DNA of 64,000 bases, from positions 1-64,000 of the forward strand of contig NZ_QNUE01000017.1 in NCBI RefSeq assembly GCF_003385595.1, given 5' to 3'. Origin of the DNA: Chryseobacterium flavum. Lineage in GTDB: Bacteria; Bacteroidota; Bacteroidia; Flavobacteriales; Weeksellaceae. Positions 26,680 to 36,020 of the stretch are shown piece after piece; the first letter of the stretch is position 1, and the number at the start of each line of letters is the position of its first letter. The position numbers were made by a program, and so were the translations under genes. The notes below the pieces were generated by a model that ran no database searches, was not told where the DNA came from, and was given only the letters and a program-made list of their open reading frames with translations.

Positions 26680-28149
26680 ATGAATAAGAAATATATTTTT
26701 CCCCTGCTGGCTCTTTTACTCTTCGGTACAGGGAATGCCCAGCAGTATAAAAAGCCTCTGATATCAGCAATCAGAGAGTCAGATCTCAGAAAAGATATGT
26801 ACGAACTGGCTGCCGATCAGTTTTGGGGACGTGAAGCCGGAACCCTGGATGAGCTGAAAGTTTCCATGTGGCTTGCTGACAAGGCCAAAGAAGCAGGGAT
26901 GAAACCTGCCGGAGATAACGGAACATTTTTCCAGTTTTTTGACATGTACAGACATCAGGTTATCCCGCAAAGCACTCTGAAAATCGGAGACAACAGTTTA
27001 AAATTATGGAAGGATTTCCTAGTTGCAGAACCAGTGAATGCTTCTGTAGACGCTGAAATTGTATATGCAGGAAACACAGAACCTGAAGATCTTTCAAAAC
27101 TGGATATCAAAGGAAAAGTCCTTGCAGTAAATGCTTCAGATAAAAATATTTCTAAGGATATGACTCTTTTCGTAAGAAGATATCCGGGATTTGTAAGAAA
27201 CAAATATTACAATAAAGCAGCTGAACTGGGTGTAAAAGCAATTATTTTCATCACCGACAATATTTCCGAGCAAAGCTGGGTAGAAGTACTGCCTCAAATG
27301 ACAAGAGGAAGCTACGGCGTGGAAGGATTAAGAGAAAAAATCACGAATAATATTCCTGTTTTATGGCTCAAAAGAGAAAATGCAGACTGGGTAAAAAACA
27401 GTCCCAAAGCTTCTCTGAACCTGATCACTGAAACCTACAAATATCCTTCAGTAAATATTATCGGGAAAATAGAAGGGACTGATCCGGTCCTTAAAAATGA
27501 ATATGTTTTGCTAAGCGGCCACCAGGATCATGATGGAATCAGGCATCCTGTAAAGAATGATACTATCTATAACGGTGCTGACGATAATGCAAGTACATGC
27601 GTTGCAATGCTTGCTATGGCAAGAGCTTATAAAAAGCAGCCGGGAAAAAGAAGCATTCTGTTTGTTTTCCATGGAGCTGAAGAAAGAGGGCTGCTGGGTT
27701 CAAGATGGCATGCCTCCCACCCTGTTGTTCCGAAAGAGAAAATTGTAGCCGTTCTGAATGGTGATATGATCGGAAGAAATGACAATAATGAAGCTGCTTT
27801 ACTGGGAGGCAATGCTCCTCATAAAAATTCTGAAGAGCTTGTGAAAATGGCCGAAGAAGCCAATAATGAAAGTACAAAATTCAAATACCTGAAAGATTGG
27901 GATTCTCCGAGTCATGCTGAATATTTCTATTTCAGAAGTGATCATCTTCCGTATGCTAAAATCGGGATTCCGGCGGTATTTTTCACCAGTGTGTTGCACG
28001 ATCAGTACCACACTCCGCAGGATGAATCTGAAAATATCAATTACAAAAAGCTTTATAAAATGACTGAGTGGATGTACAGAACATCCTGGAAAGTAGCTAA
28101 TGAAACGGAACGCCCAAAAGTAATTGCGAATTTTTCGCTTGAAAGATAA
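26680..28149 (+). CDS. Secreted M28-family zinc aminopeptidase
   Basis: 489 aa from ATG 26680; a longer frame open from 26524 overlaps the preceding gene and lacks a signal peptide at its start. The chosen start gives a clear signal peptide ending FGTGNAQ. A PA-like insert lies in the N-terminal half (~120-270). The M28 metal ligands are complete: SGHQDHDG, GADDNAST, the catalytic Glu in HGAEERG, NGDMIGR, and the distal His in LHDQYHTPQDE. It probably releases amino acids from peptides in the periplasm or outside the cell. It is the last gene before a 423-bp non-coding stretch. Confidence 0.93.
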   Translation: MNKKYIFPLLALLLFGTGNAQQYKKPLISAIRESDLRKDMYELAADQFWGREAGTLDELKVSMWLADKAKEAGMKPAGDNGTFFQFFDMYRHQVIPQSTLKIGDNSLKLWKDFLVAEPVNASVDAEIVYAGNTEPEDLSKLDIKGKVLAVNASDKNISKDMTLFVRRYPGFVRNKYYNKAAELGVKAIIFITDNISEQSWVEVLPQMTRGSYGVEGLREKITNNIPVLWLKRENADWVKNSPKASLNLITETYKYPSVNIIGKIEGTDPVLKNEYVLLSGHQDHDGIRHPVKNDTIYNGADDNASTCVAMLAMARAYKKQPGKRSILFVFHGAEERGLLGSRWHASHPVVPKEKIVAVLNGDMIGRNDNNEAALLGGNAPHKNSEELVKMAEEANNESTKFKYLKDWDSPSHAEYFYFRSDHLPYAKIGIPAVFFTSVLHDQYHTPQDESENINYKKLYKMTEWMYRTSWKVANETERPKVIANFSLER

Positions 28150-28299
28150 TCTATAAGAGAATTAAAGCATTAAGAAGAATTTAAGTTGCAAGGAAAGTTA
28201 AGAGTCAAATTCATTTGAATGAACCATTCTGCTTCCTGAATATCAAAAGATATTTTCTTCATTATTCTTTTTCTTGAAACAAAAGAATCAAAAATTCAA

Positions 28300-28458
28300 G
28301 ACTTAGAAACTTCCGCTAAAAATGAAATCTGTTCTCTAAAAACTCTAAACTCGTGCGGAACAGTCTATATTGAGAATCACAGATTGTCCCGCACTCAAAC
28401 AATAGAGTTTTTTAACGTTCACAGAATTCATTTTCTTAACGCTTTAGTTTCTTATGTC
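28300..28458. repeat. ~160-bp imperfect palindrome (MITE/REP-like)
   Basis: Nested inverted segments centre near 28375: TTAGAAACT / AGTTTCTTA (28303-28311 / 28446-28454), AAAATGAAATCTG / CAGAATTCATTTT (28319-28331 / 28422-28434), AAAAACTCTA / TAGAGTTTTT (28338-28347 / 28403-28412, perfect) and GTGCGG / CCGCAC (28353-28358 / 28389-28394). The mismatches and small indels look like an old transposable palindrome or a structured RNA. I recall similar sequence elsewhere in Chryseobacterium genomes but cannot verify this. Confidence 0.7.
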
Positions 28459-28472
28459 ATTTAACATTGTCA

Positions 28473-28513
28473 AAAAAACAAAAGCTTCACGGATCGTGAA
28501 GCTTTTTCATTTC
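28473..28513. terminator. Bidirectional terminator after ilvA
   Basis: Perfect 12-bp stem AAAAGCTTCACG / CGTGAAGCTTTT (28480-28491 / 28495-28506) with a 3-nt loop. There is a T-run on the minus strand (complement of the A-rich 28472-28483) for the ilv operon and a shorter one on the plus strand. Confidence 0.88.
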
Positions 28514-28572
28514 ATCGTTGTGTTTTTAGAATCTGATTGAATGCGAAATAATTTAATATTGAATATGATCTT

Positions 28573-29835
28573 TTAAATAAGCAGGTTCATCAGCGCAGGG
28601 TCATTGTTCAGATAGTTAACAAAAAAATCATATTCCTTCATCTTGCTCATCAAAGGAGGAAAATCACTGTTTTTTTTCAAGGCAATTCCCACAACTGCAA
28701 TTCCTTTTTCTTTGGAATTTTTCTGGGTGTATTCAAAATAGGTAATATCATCATCCGGTCCCAGCACATCCATTACAAAAGTTTTCAATGCTCCGGGACG
28801 CTGCGGAAACCTTACAAGAAAATAATGCTTTAATCCTGCATGAAGCAAAGCTTTCTCCTTGATTTCTTCCATACGCGTGATATCATTGTTGCTTCCGCTG
28901 ATAATGCACACTATATTTTTACCTTTTATCTCTTCTTTATATTTGTCAAGTGCCGCTACTGAAAGCGCTCCGGCCGGCTCTACCACGATGGCATCTTTAT
29001 TATACAGTGACAATATGGTTTCACAGACCAGTCCTTCGTCTACCGTAGCCATATCATGCAGGATATTTTTACAACGTTCAAAAGTGATTTCTCCTACCTG
29101 CTGTACAGCTGCCCCGTCTACAAAACGGCTGATCTTTTCAAGAAGAACAGGTTTACCCTTTTCCAGGGCTTTTTTCATGCTCGCAGCCGCTGAAGGTTCT
29201 ACGCCAATAATTTTTGTTTGAGGAGACAAATGCTGAAATACAGTACATATTCCTGCCGCCAGTCCACCTCCGCCAATCGGAACAAAAAGATAATCAACCA
29301 TACCTTCTGCCTGTTCCAGGATTTCCAGCGCTGTTGTGGCCTGGCCTTCAATAATCGCCGGGTCATCAAAAGGATGAATAAATACACTGTTATGCTCTTT
29401 GCAGAACCTCATCGCAGCATCTTTAGATTCATCGAATGTGTCTCCAAATAAAATAACATCGATGTATTCTCCACCGAACATCTTTACCTGTTCGAGCTTT
29501 TGTCCTGGTGTTGGCAGAGGCATAAAAATCGTTCCTTTCACCTTCATGGTATGGCATGCAAAGGCCACTCCCTGCGCATGGTTTCCGGCACTGGCGCAAA
29601 CGACCCCTCCGGACAGTTCTTCCTGTGACATGGTGGCCATTTTATTGTATGCACCCCTTATTTTATAGGATCTTACTCTTTGCAGGTCTTCTCTTTTAAA
29701 GCTGATGCTTGCTTCATAAATGGCTGACAAATTATTATTGACAGCCAAAGGTGTTTTTACCACTACATCTTTTAATCGTTCCTCCGCTTTATAGACATGC
29801 TCTAAAACGGAGGAACTTACTTCCTCTTTCATCAT
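28573..29835 (-). CDS. ilvA: Threonine ammonia-lyase (threonine deaminase), biosynthetic
   Basis: 420 aa, PLP enzyme converting Thr to 2-oxobutanoate, the first step of isoleucine synthesis. The PLP lysine is in VRSYKIRGAYN (~residue 59), a glycine-rich phosphate loop is in VPIGGGGLAAG, and ASAGNHAQGVA is typical. The C-terminal ~85 residues form a single ACT-like regulatory domain (HYFLVRFPQRPGALKTFV), shorter than the double ACT of E. coli IlvA. Isoleucine feedback is expected from the family. It is the last gene of the ilv operon, 10 bp after ilvC, followed by a terminator. Confidence 0.95.
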   Translation of the reverse strand: MMKEEVSSSVLEHVYKAEERLKDVVVKTPLAVNNNLSAIYEASISFKREDLQRVRSYKIRGAYNKMATMSQEELSGGVVCASAGNHAQGVAFACHTMKVKGTIFMPLPTPGQKLEQVKMFGGEYIDVILFGDTFDESKDAAMRFCKEHNSVFIHPFDDPAIIEGQATTALEILEQAEGMVDYLFVPIGGGGLAAGICTVFQHLSPQTKIIGVEPSAAASMKKALEKGKPVLLEKISRFVDGAAVQQVGEITFERCKNILHDMATVDEGLVCETILSLYNKDAIVVEPAGALSVAALDKYKEEIKGKNIVCIISGSNNDITRMEEIKEKALLHAGLKHYFLVRFPQRPGALKTFVMDVLGPDDDITYFEYTQKNSKEKGIAVVGIALKKNSDFPPLMSKMKEYDFFVNYLNNDPALMNLLI

Positions 29836-29845
29836 CTTTAAGTAA

Positions 29846-30892
29846 TTAATTGTTTTCGGGTCTCAGGCTGCGCACTGTCTTACCGGCTTTCCACATTTCA
29901 CTTTCCCTCAGCTCAGTAAGTTCTGCTTCCAGCTTTTCACGATAATCCGGTTTGCTGTTGCTGTCAATCGAGCGTTGTGCCTCATTTCCTTTAGCTACAT
30001 TGTCATACAGTTCTTCAAACAAAGGCGAAGTAGCATCTCTGAAACGCTTCCACCAGTCTAAAGCACCTCTCTGAGCGGTTGTGCTGCAGTTGGCATACAT
30101 CCAGTCCATTCCGTTTTCTGCCACTAAAGGCATTAATGACTGTGTTAATTCTTCTACGGTTTCGTTAAAAGCTTCCGAAGGGCTGTGTCCATTTTTTCTC
30201 AATACATCGTACTGAGCGGCAAATATTCCCTGTACAGCTCCCATCAATGTGCCCCGTTCTCCGGCAAGATCACTGTATACTTCTTTTTTAAAGTCGGTTT
30301 CAAACAGATATCCGCTTCCTATTGCAATTCCCAATGCTGTTACTCTTTCTTTGGCTTTTCCTGTGGCATCCTGATATACGGCAAAACTGCTGTTCAGACC
30401 TCTGTCCTGCAGAAACATTCTTCTCAATGATGTTCCTGAACCTTTTGGTGCTACCAGAAAGACATCCACATCAGCCGGAGGAACAATTCCTGTACGCTCA
30501 TTGAATGTAATACCAAAACCATGTGAAAAATACAGCGCTTTTCCAGGGGTAAGATGCTGTTTTACTTTTGGCCAGTATTCAATCTGTGCGGCATCACTCA
30601 GAAGATAGCAGATAATGGTACCTTTTTCCAGTGCTTCTTCGATTTCAAATAATGTTTCTCCCGGTACAAACCCGTCCGCTACTGCTTTATCCCATGATTT
30701 GGAGTTTTTTCTCTGCCCAACAATGACATTAATTCCGTTATCTTTCTGGTTCAACGCCTGTCCTGGTCCCTGTACTCCATATCCAATGACTGCCACAACT
30801 TCGTTTTTTAATACTTCCTGAGCTTTTTCCAACGGAAATTCTTCTCTTGTTACTACATTCTCCTCTACTCCTCCAAAATTCAATTTTGCCAT
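29846..30892 (-). CDS. ilvC: Ketol-acid reductoisomerase
   Basis: 348 aa, NAD(P)H-dependent isomeroreductase of the Ile/Val pathway. The nucleotide-binding loop reads VIGYGVQGPGQALN, a Bacteroidota-type variant of the usual GYGSQGHA. The Mg2+-binding segment is seen in the KEVYSDLAGERGTLMGAVQG region, and the SDAAQIEYW and HGFGITF motifs are present. Length and motifs fit a class I-like single-domain C-terminal knot. The loop residue pattern (QRKNSKSWDKA) binds the cofactor phosphate; cofactor preference is not decided here. It lies 44 bp after ilvN. Confidence 0.96.
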   Translation of the reverse strand: MAKLNFGGVEENVVTREEFPLEKAQEVLKNEVVAVIGYGVQGPGQALNQKDNGINVIVGQRKNSKSWDKAVADGFVPGETLFEIEEALEKGTIICYLLSDAAQIEYWPKVKQHLTPGKALYFSHGFGITFNERTGIVPPADVDVFLVAPKGSGTSLRRMFLQDRGLNSSFAVYQDATGKAKERVTALGIAIGSGYLFETDFKKEVYSDLAGERGTLMGAVQGIFAAQYDVLRKNGHSPSEAFNETVEELTQSLMPLVAENGMDWMYANCSTTAQRGALDWWKRFRDATSPLFEELYDNVAKGNEAQRSIDSNSKPDYREKLEAELTELRESEMWKAGKTVRSLRPENN

Positions 30893-30936
30893 TTTTTTTG
30901 ATTTTATTTATTACTTTATGATGTTAATTTCTGAGC

Positions 30937-31218
30937 TTAGCTAGCGTGTTCTACTGCCGTCAGGTAAGGATTTCTATGATAATGCACTTCCAGAACGTCA
31001 ACCTGTTTTTCCATCTGTCTGCTGATTTTCTGGACAGAATCTTCCGTTTCCCTGATCACGATGACAAACTTTTTTACTTTTTCCATTTCCGAAGGGCCTA
31101 CATTAAAGGTCACCATAGAAATTCTCCTTCTCGAAAAAATAGCATTGATGCGGCTGATCAATCCTAAATAATCTTCTGTATACGCTGTAATGGTATATTC
31201 TTTATGATCCGTTTTCAT
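30937..31218 (-). CDS. ilvN: Acetolactate synthase small (regulatory) subunit
   Basis: 93 aa, shorter than IlvH (~160 aa). It consists essentially of one ACT domain (ITAYTEDYLGLISRINAIFS) with a short tail and lacks the C-terminal domain of longer subunits. It should bind valine and modulate the large subunit encoded just upstream (11-bp spacing). Cytoplasmic. Confidence 0.93.
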   Translation of the reverse strand: MKTDHKEYTITAYTEDYLGLISRINAIFSRRRISMVTFNVGPSEMEKVKKFVIVIRETEDSVQKISRQMEKQVDVLEVHYHRNPYLTAVEHAS

Positions 31219-31229
31219 CTTTTTTATTT

Positions 31230-32954
31230 TTAAACTTTATTATTTAATACAATTTCCGAAACACTTTTCCCCTGGGGAATCATCGGAAATACATTGTGTT
31301 CTTTTCCTGTCATCACTTCAAGAAGAAAAGCTCCTTCATGATCAAGCATTTCACGGAGTGCCCACTTCAGATCTTCTCTTTCAGACACCCTGTTTCCCTG
31401 AATATTGTATCCTTTTGCCACCTGAACAAAATCAGGGCTCTGAATATCTACTGAAGAATACCTTTCTTCATGAAACAATTCCTGCCACTGTCTCACCATT
31501 CCCAGATAGCAATTATTAAGAATTAAAATTTTCACCTCCGGATGATACTGCATAATAGTTCCCAGCTCCTGGATATTCATCTGTGCTCCGCCATCACCCA
31601 TCACTGCAATAACAGGCCGGCCGGTTTCCGCATAGGATGCTCCTATCGCAGCGGGAAGACAGAACCCCATCGTTCCCAGCCCTCCACTTGTCACATTGGT
31701 TCTGGAATGTTTGAAGTGAGAGTAGCGGCATGTTGCCATCTGATGCTGTCCTACGTCTGTCACAATTATAGCTTCACCTTGCGTCATTTCATTCAGATAA
31801 CGGATCACTTCTCCCATGGTAATCTCACCTTCATCGGGATAAAGCTCTGTATGAATCAGGTTGGTATTTTCCACTTCATGGCATTTTTTAAATCTTTCAT
31901 GCCAGGCATGATGTTCTCTTTTTACAACCCTTTCCGTAAGAAGGGGAAGAGTATGTTTGCAGTTACCAAGAACCGGGACATCAACTTTTACGTTTTTATT
32001 GATCTCTGCTTTATCAATATCCAGATGAATAATTTTTGCCTGTTTTGCATACTGATCCAGTCTTCCTGTTACACGGTCGTCGAAACGCATTCCTACAGCA
32101 ATCAGAACATCACATTCGTTGGTTAATATATTGGGACCATAGTTTCCATGCATTCCTACCATTCCTACAGCCTGCGGATGGTTTGTTGGAATGGCGCTCA
32201 TTCCTAAAACGGTCCATGCTACAGGAACTCCTGATTTTTCAGCAAATTGTAAAAATTCTTTTTCAGCTTTCCCCAGCATAATTCCCTGTCCTGCAATGAT
32301 AAATGGCCTTTCAGCTTCATTAATTAACGATATTGCCTTTTCAATACTTTCAAAACATGGTTCAGGATCCGGTTTATAGCTTCTCAATGAATGGCATGGA
32401 GCATATCCTTTATAATCAACAGACTGAAGCTGGGCATTTTTAGTCACATCAATCAATACAGGACCGGGACGCCCTGACTTGGCAATGTAAAATGCTTTTG
32501 CCAATACTTCGGAAAGCTCGTTGGCATCAGTAACCTGATAATTCCATTTGGTAACAGGACTTGTAACGTTCATCACATCTATTTCCTGAAAGGCATCGGT
32601 TCCCAGAAGGTGTTCAAAAACCTGTCCTGTAATACAGACCAAAGGAGTGTTATCCAGCAGCGCATCTGCTAATCCTGTTACGAGATTGGTTGCTCCGGGT
32701 CCGCTGGTTGCCAGCACCACCCCTACTTCTCCTGATACTCTGGCCAGTCCCTGTGCCGCATGTACTGCTGCCTGTTCGTGACGCACAAGAATATGTTTCA
32801 GTGTTTCCTTATAATCGTAAAGGGCATCATAAATAGGAATAATAGCTCCACCCGGATATCCGAAAACGGTTTTTACGCCTTCCTGCAGAAACGCCTCAAG
32901 AATGATCCGGCTTCCGGTAAGTTGTATTTCTGTTGATAAATTCAGGTTTTCCAT
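31230..32954 (-). CDS. ilvB: Acetolactate synthase large (catalytic) subunit
   Basis: 574 aa, ThDP-dependent enzyme making acetolactate or acetohydroxybutyrate. It has the N-terminal catalytic Glu context (VFGYPGGAIIPIYDAL ... RHEQAAVHAAQG), a central FAD-binding region, and the ThDP/Mg motif GDGGAQMNIQELGT followed ~28 residues later by NNCYLGMVRQWQ. All core motifs are intact. It lies 7 bp after ilvD and 11 bp before ilvN in the operon. Confidence 0.97.
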   Translation of the reverse strand: MENLNLSTEIQLTGSRIILEAFLQEGVKTVFGYPGGAIIPIYDALYDYKETLKHILVRHEQAAVHAAQGLARVSGEVGVVLATSGPGATNLVTGLADALLDNTPLVCITGQVFEHLLGTDAFQEIDVMNVTSPVTKWNYQVTDANELSEVLAKAFYIAKSGRPGPVLIDVTKNAQLQSVDYKGYAPCHSLRSYKPDPEPCFESIEKAISLINEAERPFIIAGQGIMLGKAEKEFLQFAEKSGVPVAWTVLGMSAIPTNHPQAVGMVGMHGNYGPNILTNECDVLIAVGMRFDDRVTGRLDQYAKQAKIIHLDIDKAEINKNVKVDVPVLGNCKHTLPLLTERVVKREHHAWHERFKKCHEVENTNLIHTELYPDEGEITMGEVIRYLNEMTQGEAIIVTDVGQHQMATCRYSHFKHSRTNVTSGGLGTMGFCLPAAIGASYAETGRPVIAVMGDGGAQMNIQELGTIMQYHPEVKILILNNCYLGMVRQWQELFHEERYSSVDIQSPDFVQVAKGYNIQGNRVSEREDLKWALREMLDHEGAFLLEVMTGKEHNVFPMIPQGKSVSEIVLNNKV

Positions 32955-32961
32955 ATACTTT

Positions 32962-34644
32962 TTATTGAGTGATTTCGTCCGTTACACAGCCTTCTGCAGC
33001 CGATGATACTGTTAATGCATATTTATAAAGCAATCCTTTCTGTACTTTAAGAGGAGGTTTTTGCCACCCTTTTTTTCTTCTTTCTATTTCTTCTTCTGAA
33101 ACTTTGAGCTGTATGGTATTGTTTACCGCATCTATTTCGATCAGGTCATCATTGTGTACAAAAGCAATCAGGCCTCCTTCATGGGCTTCCGGTGTGATGT
33201 GTCCTACGACAAAACCATGGGTTCCTCCACTGAAACGTCCGTCCGTGATTAAAGCAACACTGCTTCCCAGGCCGGCTCCGATCAATGCACTTGTAGGCTT
33301 CAGCATTTCAGGCATTCCGGGAGCTCCTTTCGGGCCTTCATGGCGGATGACAATGACATCACCGTGCTGCACTGTTCCATCCTGAATTCCCCTGATCAGA
33401 TTTTTTTCACCATCAAATACACGTGCTTTTCCTACAAAGCGTTCACCTTCTTTTCCTGTAATTTTGGCGACACTTCCCTTTTCTGCAAGATTGCCATACA
33501 ATATTCTCAGGTGTCCGGTAGCTTTTACAGGTTCTGAAAGTGGCTTTATAATTTTCTGAGTATTAAAATCCAATCCCGGAACATCTTCCAGATTTTCGGC
33601 TACTGTTTTTCCGGTAACGGTAAGGCAGTCTCCATGCAGTAATCCCTGTTCCAGCAAATATTTCATCACCGCCGGAGTTCCTCCGTGTTCATGCAGATCC
33701 TGCATCAGGTATTTTCCACTCGGCTTCAGGTCTGCCAATACCGGAGTCTGGTCGCTCATCTTCTGGAAATCATCCTGAGTAAGCGGAACGCCCACACTTT
33801 TTGCCATAGCTATAAAGTGCAGAACTGCGTTTGTACTTCCTCCCAAAATAACGATAAGGCGAAGTGCATTTTCAAATGCTTTACGGGTCATGATATCGGA
33901 AGGTTTAATGTCTTTTTCCAGTAATACTTTCAGGTATCTTCCCGCCTCAAGACATTCTTGTTGTTTTTCTTTGCTTAAAGCCGGATTGGAAGAGGAATAC
34001 GGAAGACTCATTCCTAATGCTTCTATGGCAGAAGCCATTGTATTGGCGGTATACATCCCTCCACATGCCCCAGCTCCGGGACAGGAGTTTTTCACCACAC
34101 CATCGAAATCTTCTTCAGTGATTTCTCCTGCAATTTTTTTCCCCAAGGCTTCGAAAGCAGAAACGATGTTAAGCGCTTCCCCTTTGTAACAGCCTGGAGC
34201 AATAGTTCCTCCGTATACCATGATGGAGGGTCTGTTCAGCCTTCCCATTGCGATTATGGTTCCTGGCATATTTTTGTCGCAGCCTGGCAGAGCGATCAGT
34301 CCGTCGTAGTACTGTGCGCCACAGATCGCTTCTATACTATCTGCAATCACATCACGACTTACCAGGGAATACCTCATTCCGTCTGTTCCGTTGCTCATTC
34401 CGTCACTTACGCCGATGGTATTAAAAATCAGTCCGGCCAATCCGTGTTCCCATGTTCCTTTTTTTACCACCTGAGCCAGGTCATTAAGGTGCATATTGCA
34501 GGTATTTCCGTCATAGCCCATACTGGCAATTCCTACCTGAGCCTTGTGCATATCTTCTTCTGTAAATCCTATCCCGTACAACATAGCTTTGGCGGCGGGC
34601 TGTTCACTGTTTTGAGTGAATGTTTTTGAATATTTATTTAACAT
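32962..34644 (-). CDS. ilvD: Dihydroxy-acid dehydratase
   Basis: 560 aa, Fe-S dehydratase of the Ile/Val pathway. Cluster cysteines are visible in [11 protein letters not shown] and [17 protein letters not shown]. The C-terminal swivel domain contains the substrate motif [20 protein letters not shown]. The start ATG is overlapped by a 34-codon upstream ORF (34738-34634). It follows ilvE by 179 bp, in which a TAGTTTTG box suggests a possible secondary promoter. Confidence 0.97.
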   Translation of the reverse strand: MLNKYSKTFTQNSEQPAAKAMLYGIGFTEEDMHKAQVGIASMGYDGNTCNMHLNDLAQVVKKGTWEHGLAGLIFNTIGVSDGMSNGTDGMRYSLVSRDVIADSIEAICGAQYYDGLIALPGCDKNMPGTIIAMGRLNRPSIMVYGGTIAPGCYKGEALNIVSAFEALGKKIAGEITEEDFDGVVKNSCPGAGACGGMYTANTMASAIEALGMSLPYSSSNPALSKEKQQECLEAGRYLKVLLEKDIKPSDIMTRKAFENALRLIVILGGSTNAVLHFIAMAKSVGVPLTQDDFQKMSDQTPVLADLKPSGKYLMQDLHEHGGTPAVMKYLLEQGLLHGDCLTVTGKTVAENLEDVPGLDFNTQKIIKPLSEPVKATGHLRILYGNLAEKGSVAKITGKEGERFVGKARVFDGEKNLIRGIQDGTVQHGDVIVIRHEGPKGAPGMPEMLKPTSALIGAGLGSSVALITDGRFSGGTHGFVVGHITPEAHEGGLIAFVHNDDLIEIDAVNNTIQLKVSEEEIERRKKGWQKPPLKVQKGLLYKYALTVSSAAEGCVTDEITQ

Positions 34645-34738
34645 ATTTATCCTGCATTTTCTGTTCTTTTCTTCTATTTAAATTGAAGTTCTTTACTAAA
34701 TTTTGATTCAAAACTACATTTTGTAATATTCTTTTCAT
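34634..34738 (-). CDS. Possible 34-codon ORF overlapping the ilvD start
   Basis: ATG at 34738, TAA at 34636-34634, overlapping the first codons of ilvD in another frame. The N-terminal part reads [18 protein letters not shown], with several Leu/Val/Ile codons but no long run. It may couple translation to ilvD or be a chance ORF. No terminator hairpin was seen between it and ilvD. Confidence 0.3.
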   Translation of the reverse strand: MKRILQNVVLNQNLVKNFNLNRRKEQKMQDKYVK

Positions 34739-34823
34739 TTTCAGTTATCTAAAAATTACAATATTCAATGGTTTAGAAAACATATTTAAACAATTGAATA
34801 CCAACAATTTAAATTTTAAAAAT

Positions 34824-35696
34824 TTACAATGACAGAACTCTTACCAATTTTAAATATGCCTGCTGCACTCTTCCGCTTGCCGTATCTTCCCAGTTTCTGG
34901 TAAAAGGAACATCATCAAGTGAGTCCAGAGCCACAATTTCTGCTGCTGTTCCACAGAAAAAACCGGCATCTGCACCACGCATTTCCTCTGGTTTAAAGAA
35001 TGTTTCTTTTACCGGAATATCAAGCTCATTACAAATCTCCATAACGGTTTGTCTTGTAATTCCCGGAAGGATACTTCCTTTAGCCGGTGTAAACAGAACT
35101 CCGTCCTTTTCGTAAAAAATGTTGGCACCTGAACTTTCGGCAACATTTCCGTTTTCATCCAATACCAGCGCTTCATCATAGCCTTTGTCCTTGGCATCCT
35201 GGCAGGCTAATATTGAGTTTACATAATGTCCTCCTACTTTAGCCTCAACCTTGAAAGCCTTAGGATTAGGACGTTGAAAAGGGGAAGTCATGATTTTCAT
35301 TTTATCTGCCAGGTATCCGTTATTCCATTCCCAGGCAAGAAGTGACAGGTAAGATTTCTGTCCTTTTGAAAGTGACATATTGGGAGAGCACGTAACCAAT
35401 GGACGGATATAAGCATCAGTAAAGCCATTGCGTTCCAGAAGCTCATAAGTAAGATCTGTAAGCTGATCTACAGAATAATCGAAGGGAATGTGCATCAGTT
35501 CTGCTGATCTTTTCAGTCTCTCATAATGTTCTTTTGCCTTGAAAATCCTGGTTCCGTGATCTGTCTTGTAAGATTTGATTCCTTCAAAAACAGAATAGCC
35601 ATAGTGTAAGGATTGTCCGTAAAGATCTGTTCCGGCATCTTTCGCTTTCATAAATTTTCCGTCAAAATAGATGGTTGTGTCGTCGTTGTAATACAT
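34824..35696 (-). CDS. ilvE: Branched-chain amino-acid aminotransferase
   Basis: 290 aa, class IV PLP aminotransferase interconverting Ile/Leu/Val and their 2-oxo acids with glutamate. The PLP lysine is in the VEAKVGGHYVNSI segment (equivalent to KAGGNY in E. coli IlvE). Other motifs are SLHYGYSVFEGIKSY, AESSGANIFY, LPGITRQTVMEI and the FFCGTAAEI loop. It is the first structural gene after the double attenuator. The ATG is 34 nt after the second terminator. The gene downstream is ilvD, 179 bp away, so the whole ilvE-D-B-N-C-A set is probably controlled together. Confidence 0.95.
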   Translation of the reverse strand: MYYNDDTTIYFDGKFMKAKDAGTDLYGQSLHYGYSVFEGIKSYKTDHGTRIFKAKEHYERLKRSAELMHIPFDYSVDQLTDLTYELLERNGFTDAYIRPLVTCSPNMSLSKGQKSYLSLLAWEWNNGYLADKMKIMTSPFQRPNPKAFKVEAKVGGHYVNSILACQDAKDKGYDEALVLDENGNVAESSGANIFYEKDGVLFTPAKGSILPGITRQTVMEICNELDIPVKETFFKPEEMRGADAGFFCGTAAEIVALDSLDDVPFTRNWEDTASGRVQQAYLKLVRVLSL

Positions 35697-35729
35697 GTTA
35701 TAGAGATTAAAAAATTAACAAATGGGAAT

Positions 35730-35760
35730 AAAAAAAGCCCTCTCACGCTGTGAGAGGGCT
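35730..35760 (-). terminator. Attenuator terminator 2 (proximal to ilvE)
   Basis: RNA hairpin AGCCCTCTCAC / GTGAGAGGGCT (11-bp perfect stem, loop AGC) followed by seven U. Its 5' arm can alternatively pair with the segment at 35795-35786 (9 of 10 pairs), which overlaps the stop codon of leader peptide 2. Confidence 0.93.
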
Positions 35761-35790
35761 CAATATATGTACAGTCATACACCTTCCTTC

Positions 35791-35850
35791 TCACAGTCGC
35801 AAGGGAATAATAATAATGACGATAATAATTACTGATAATAACTGATACAT
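35791..35850 (-). CDS. ilv leader peptide 2, 19 aa
   Basis: ATG 35850 to TGA 35793-35791. The peptide is MYQLLSVIIIVIIIIPLRL: 7 Ile, 2 Val and 4 Leu of 19 residues. The stop codon lies inside TGTGAGAAGG (35795-35786), which matches the 3' arm of terminator 2 and can pair with its 5' arm. A ribosome stalled on the Ile/Val codons would leave this segment free (antitermination), while one reaching the stop would cover it (termination). This is a classical transcription-attenuation layout, seen directly in the sequence; the regulation itself is inferred. Confidence 0.88.
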   Translation of the reverse strand: MYQLLSVIIIVIIIIPLRL

Positions 35851-35877
35851 ACTCTGTATTCTATAAAAATTAAAAAC

Positions 35878-35907
35878 AAAAAAGCCGTTTCATATTTGAA
35901 ACGGCCT
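35878..35907 (-). terminator. Attenuator terminator 1 (distal)
   Basis: RNA hairpin GCCGTTTCA / TGAAACGGC (stem 35905-35897 / 35892-35884), loop AATA, then six U. The 5' arm can alternatively pair with GGAAACGGCA (35948-35939) in the last codons of leader peptide 1. Confidence 0.92.
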
Positions 35908-35932
35908 ATATATAATTTAAATTAAAATCTGT

Positions 35933-36016
35933 CTAAAATGCCGTTTCCTTACTGTTGTTAATGACAACAGCAATAATAGAAATGACAATAATATTTTCTT
36001 GATTCGTAAAATTCAT
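35933..36016 (-). CDS. ilv leader peptide 1, 27 aa
   Basis: ATG 36016 to TAG 35935-35933. Codons 9-19 read IIVISIIAVVI: 6 Ile and 3 Val in 11 positions. Codons 22-26 contain GGAAACGGCA (35948-35939), a copy of the terminator-1 3' arm, so it can pair with the 5' arm as an antiterminator. The start codon is only 4 nt downstream of the -7 box, so the leader mRNA may be leaderless or nearly so. The ORF is too short for standard gene callers. Confidence 0.88.
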   Translation of the reverse strand: MNFTNQENIIVISIIAVVINNSKETAF

Positions 36017-36020
36017 ACTG

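Larger units (their letters stand above)
28150..28572. other. 423-bp intergenic region between convergent M28 and ilvA genes
   Basis: No coding ORF or tRNA was seen. The region holds a long imperfect palindrome (28300-28458) and a bidirectional terminator (28473-28513), both listed separately. The first ~150 bp are AT-rich, without recognised signals. Confidence 0.7.

Noticed and set aside
31542..32126. 194-codon ORF antisense to ilvB
   Set aside because: It is a shadow of a highly conserved gene, with His/Cys-rich composition typical of antisense frames.
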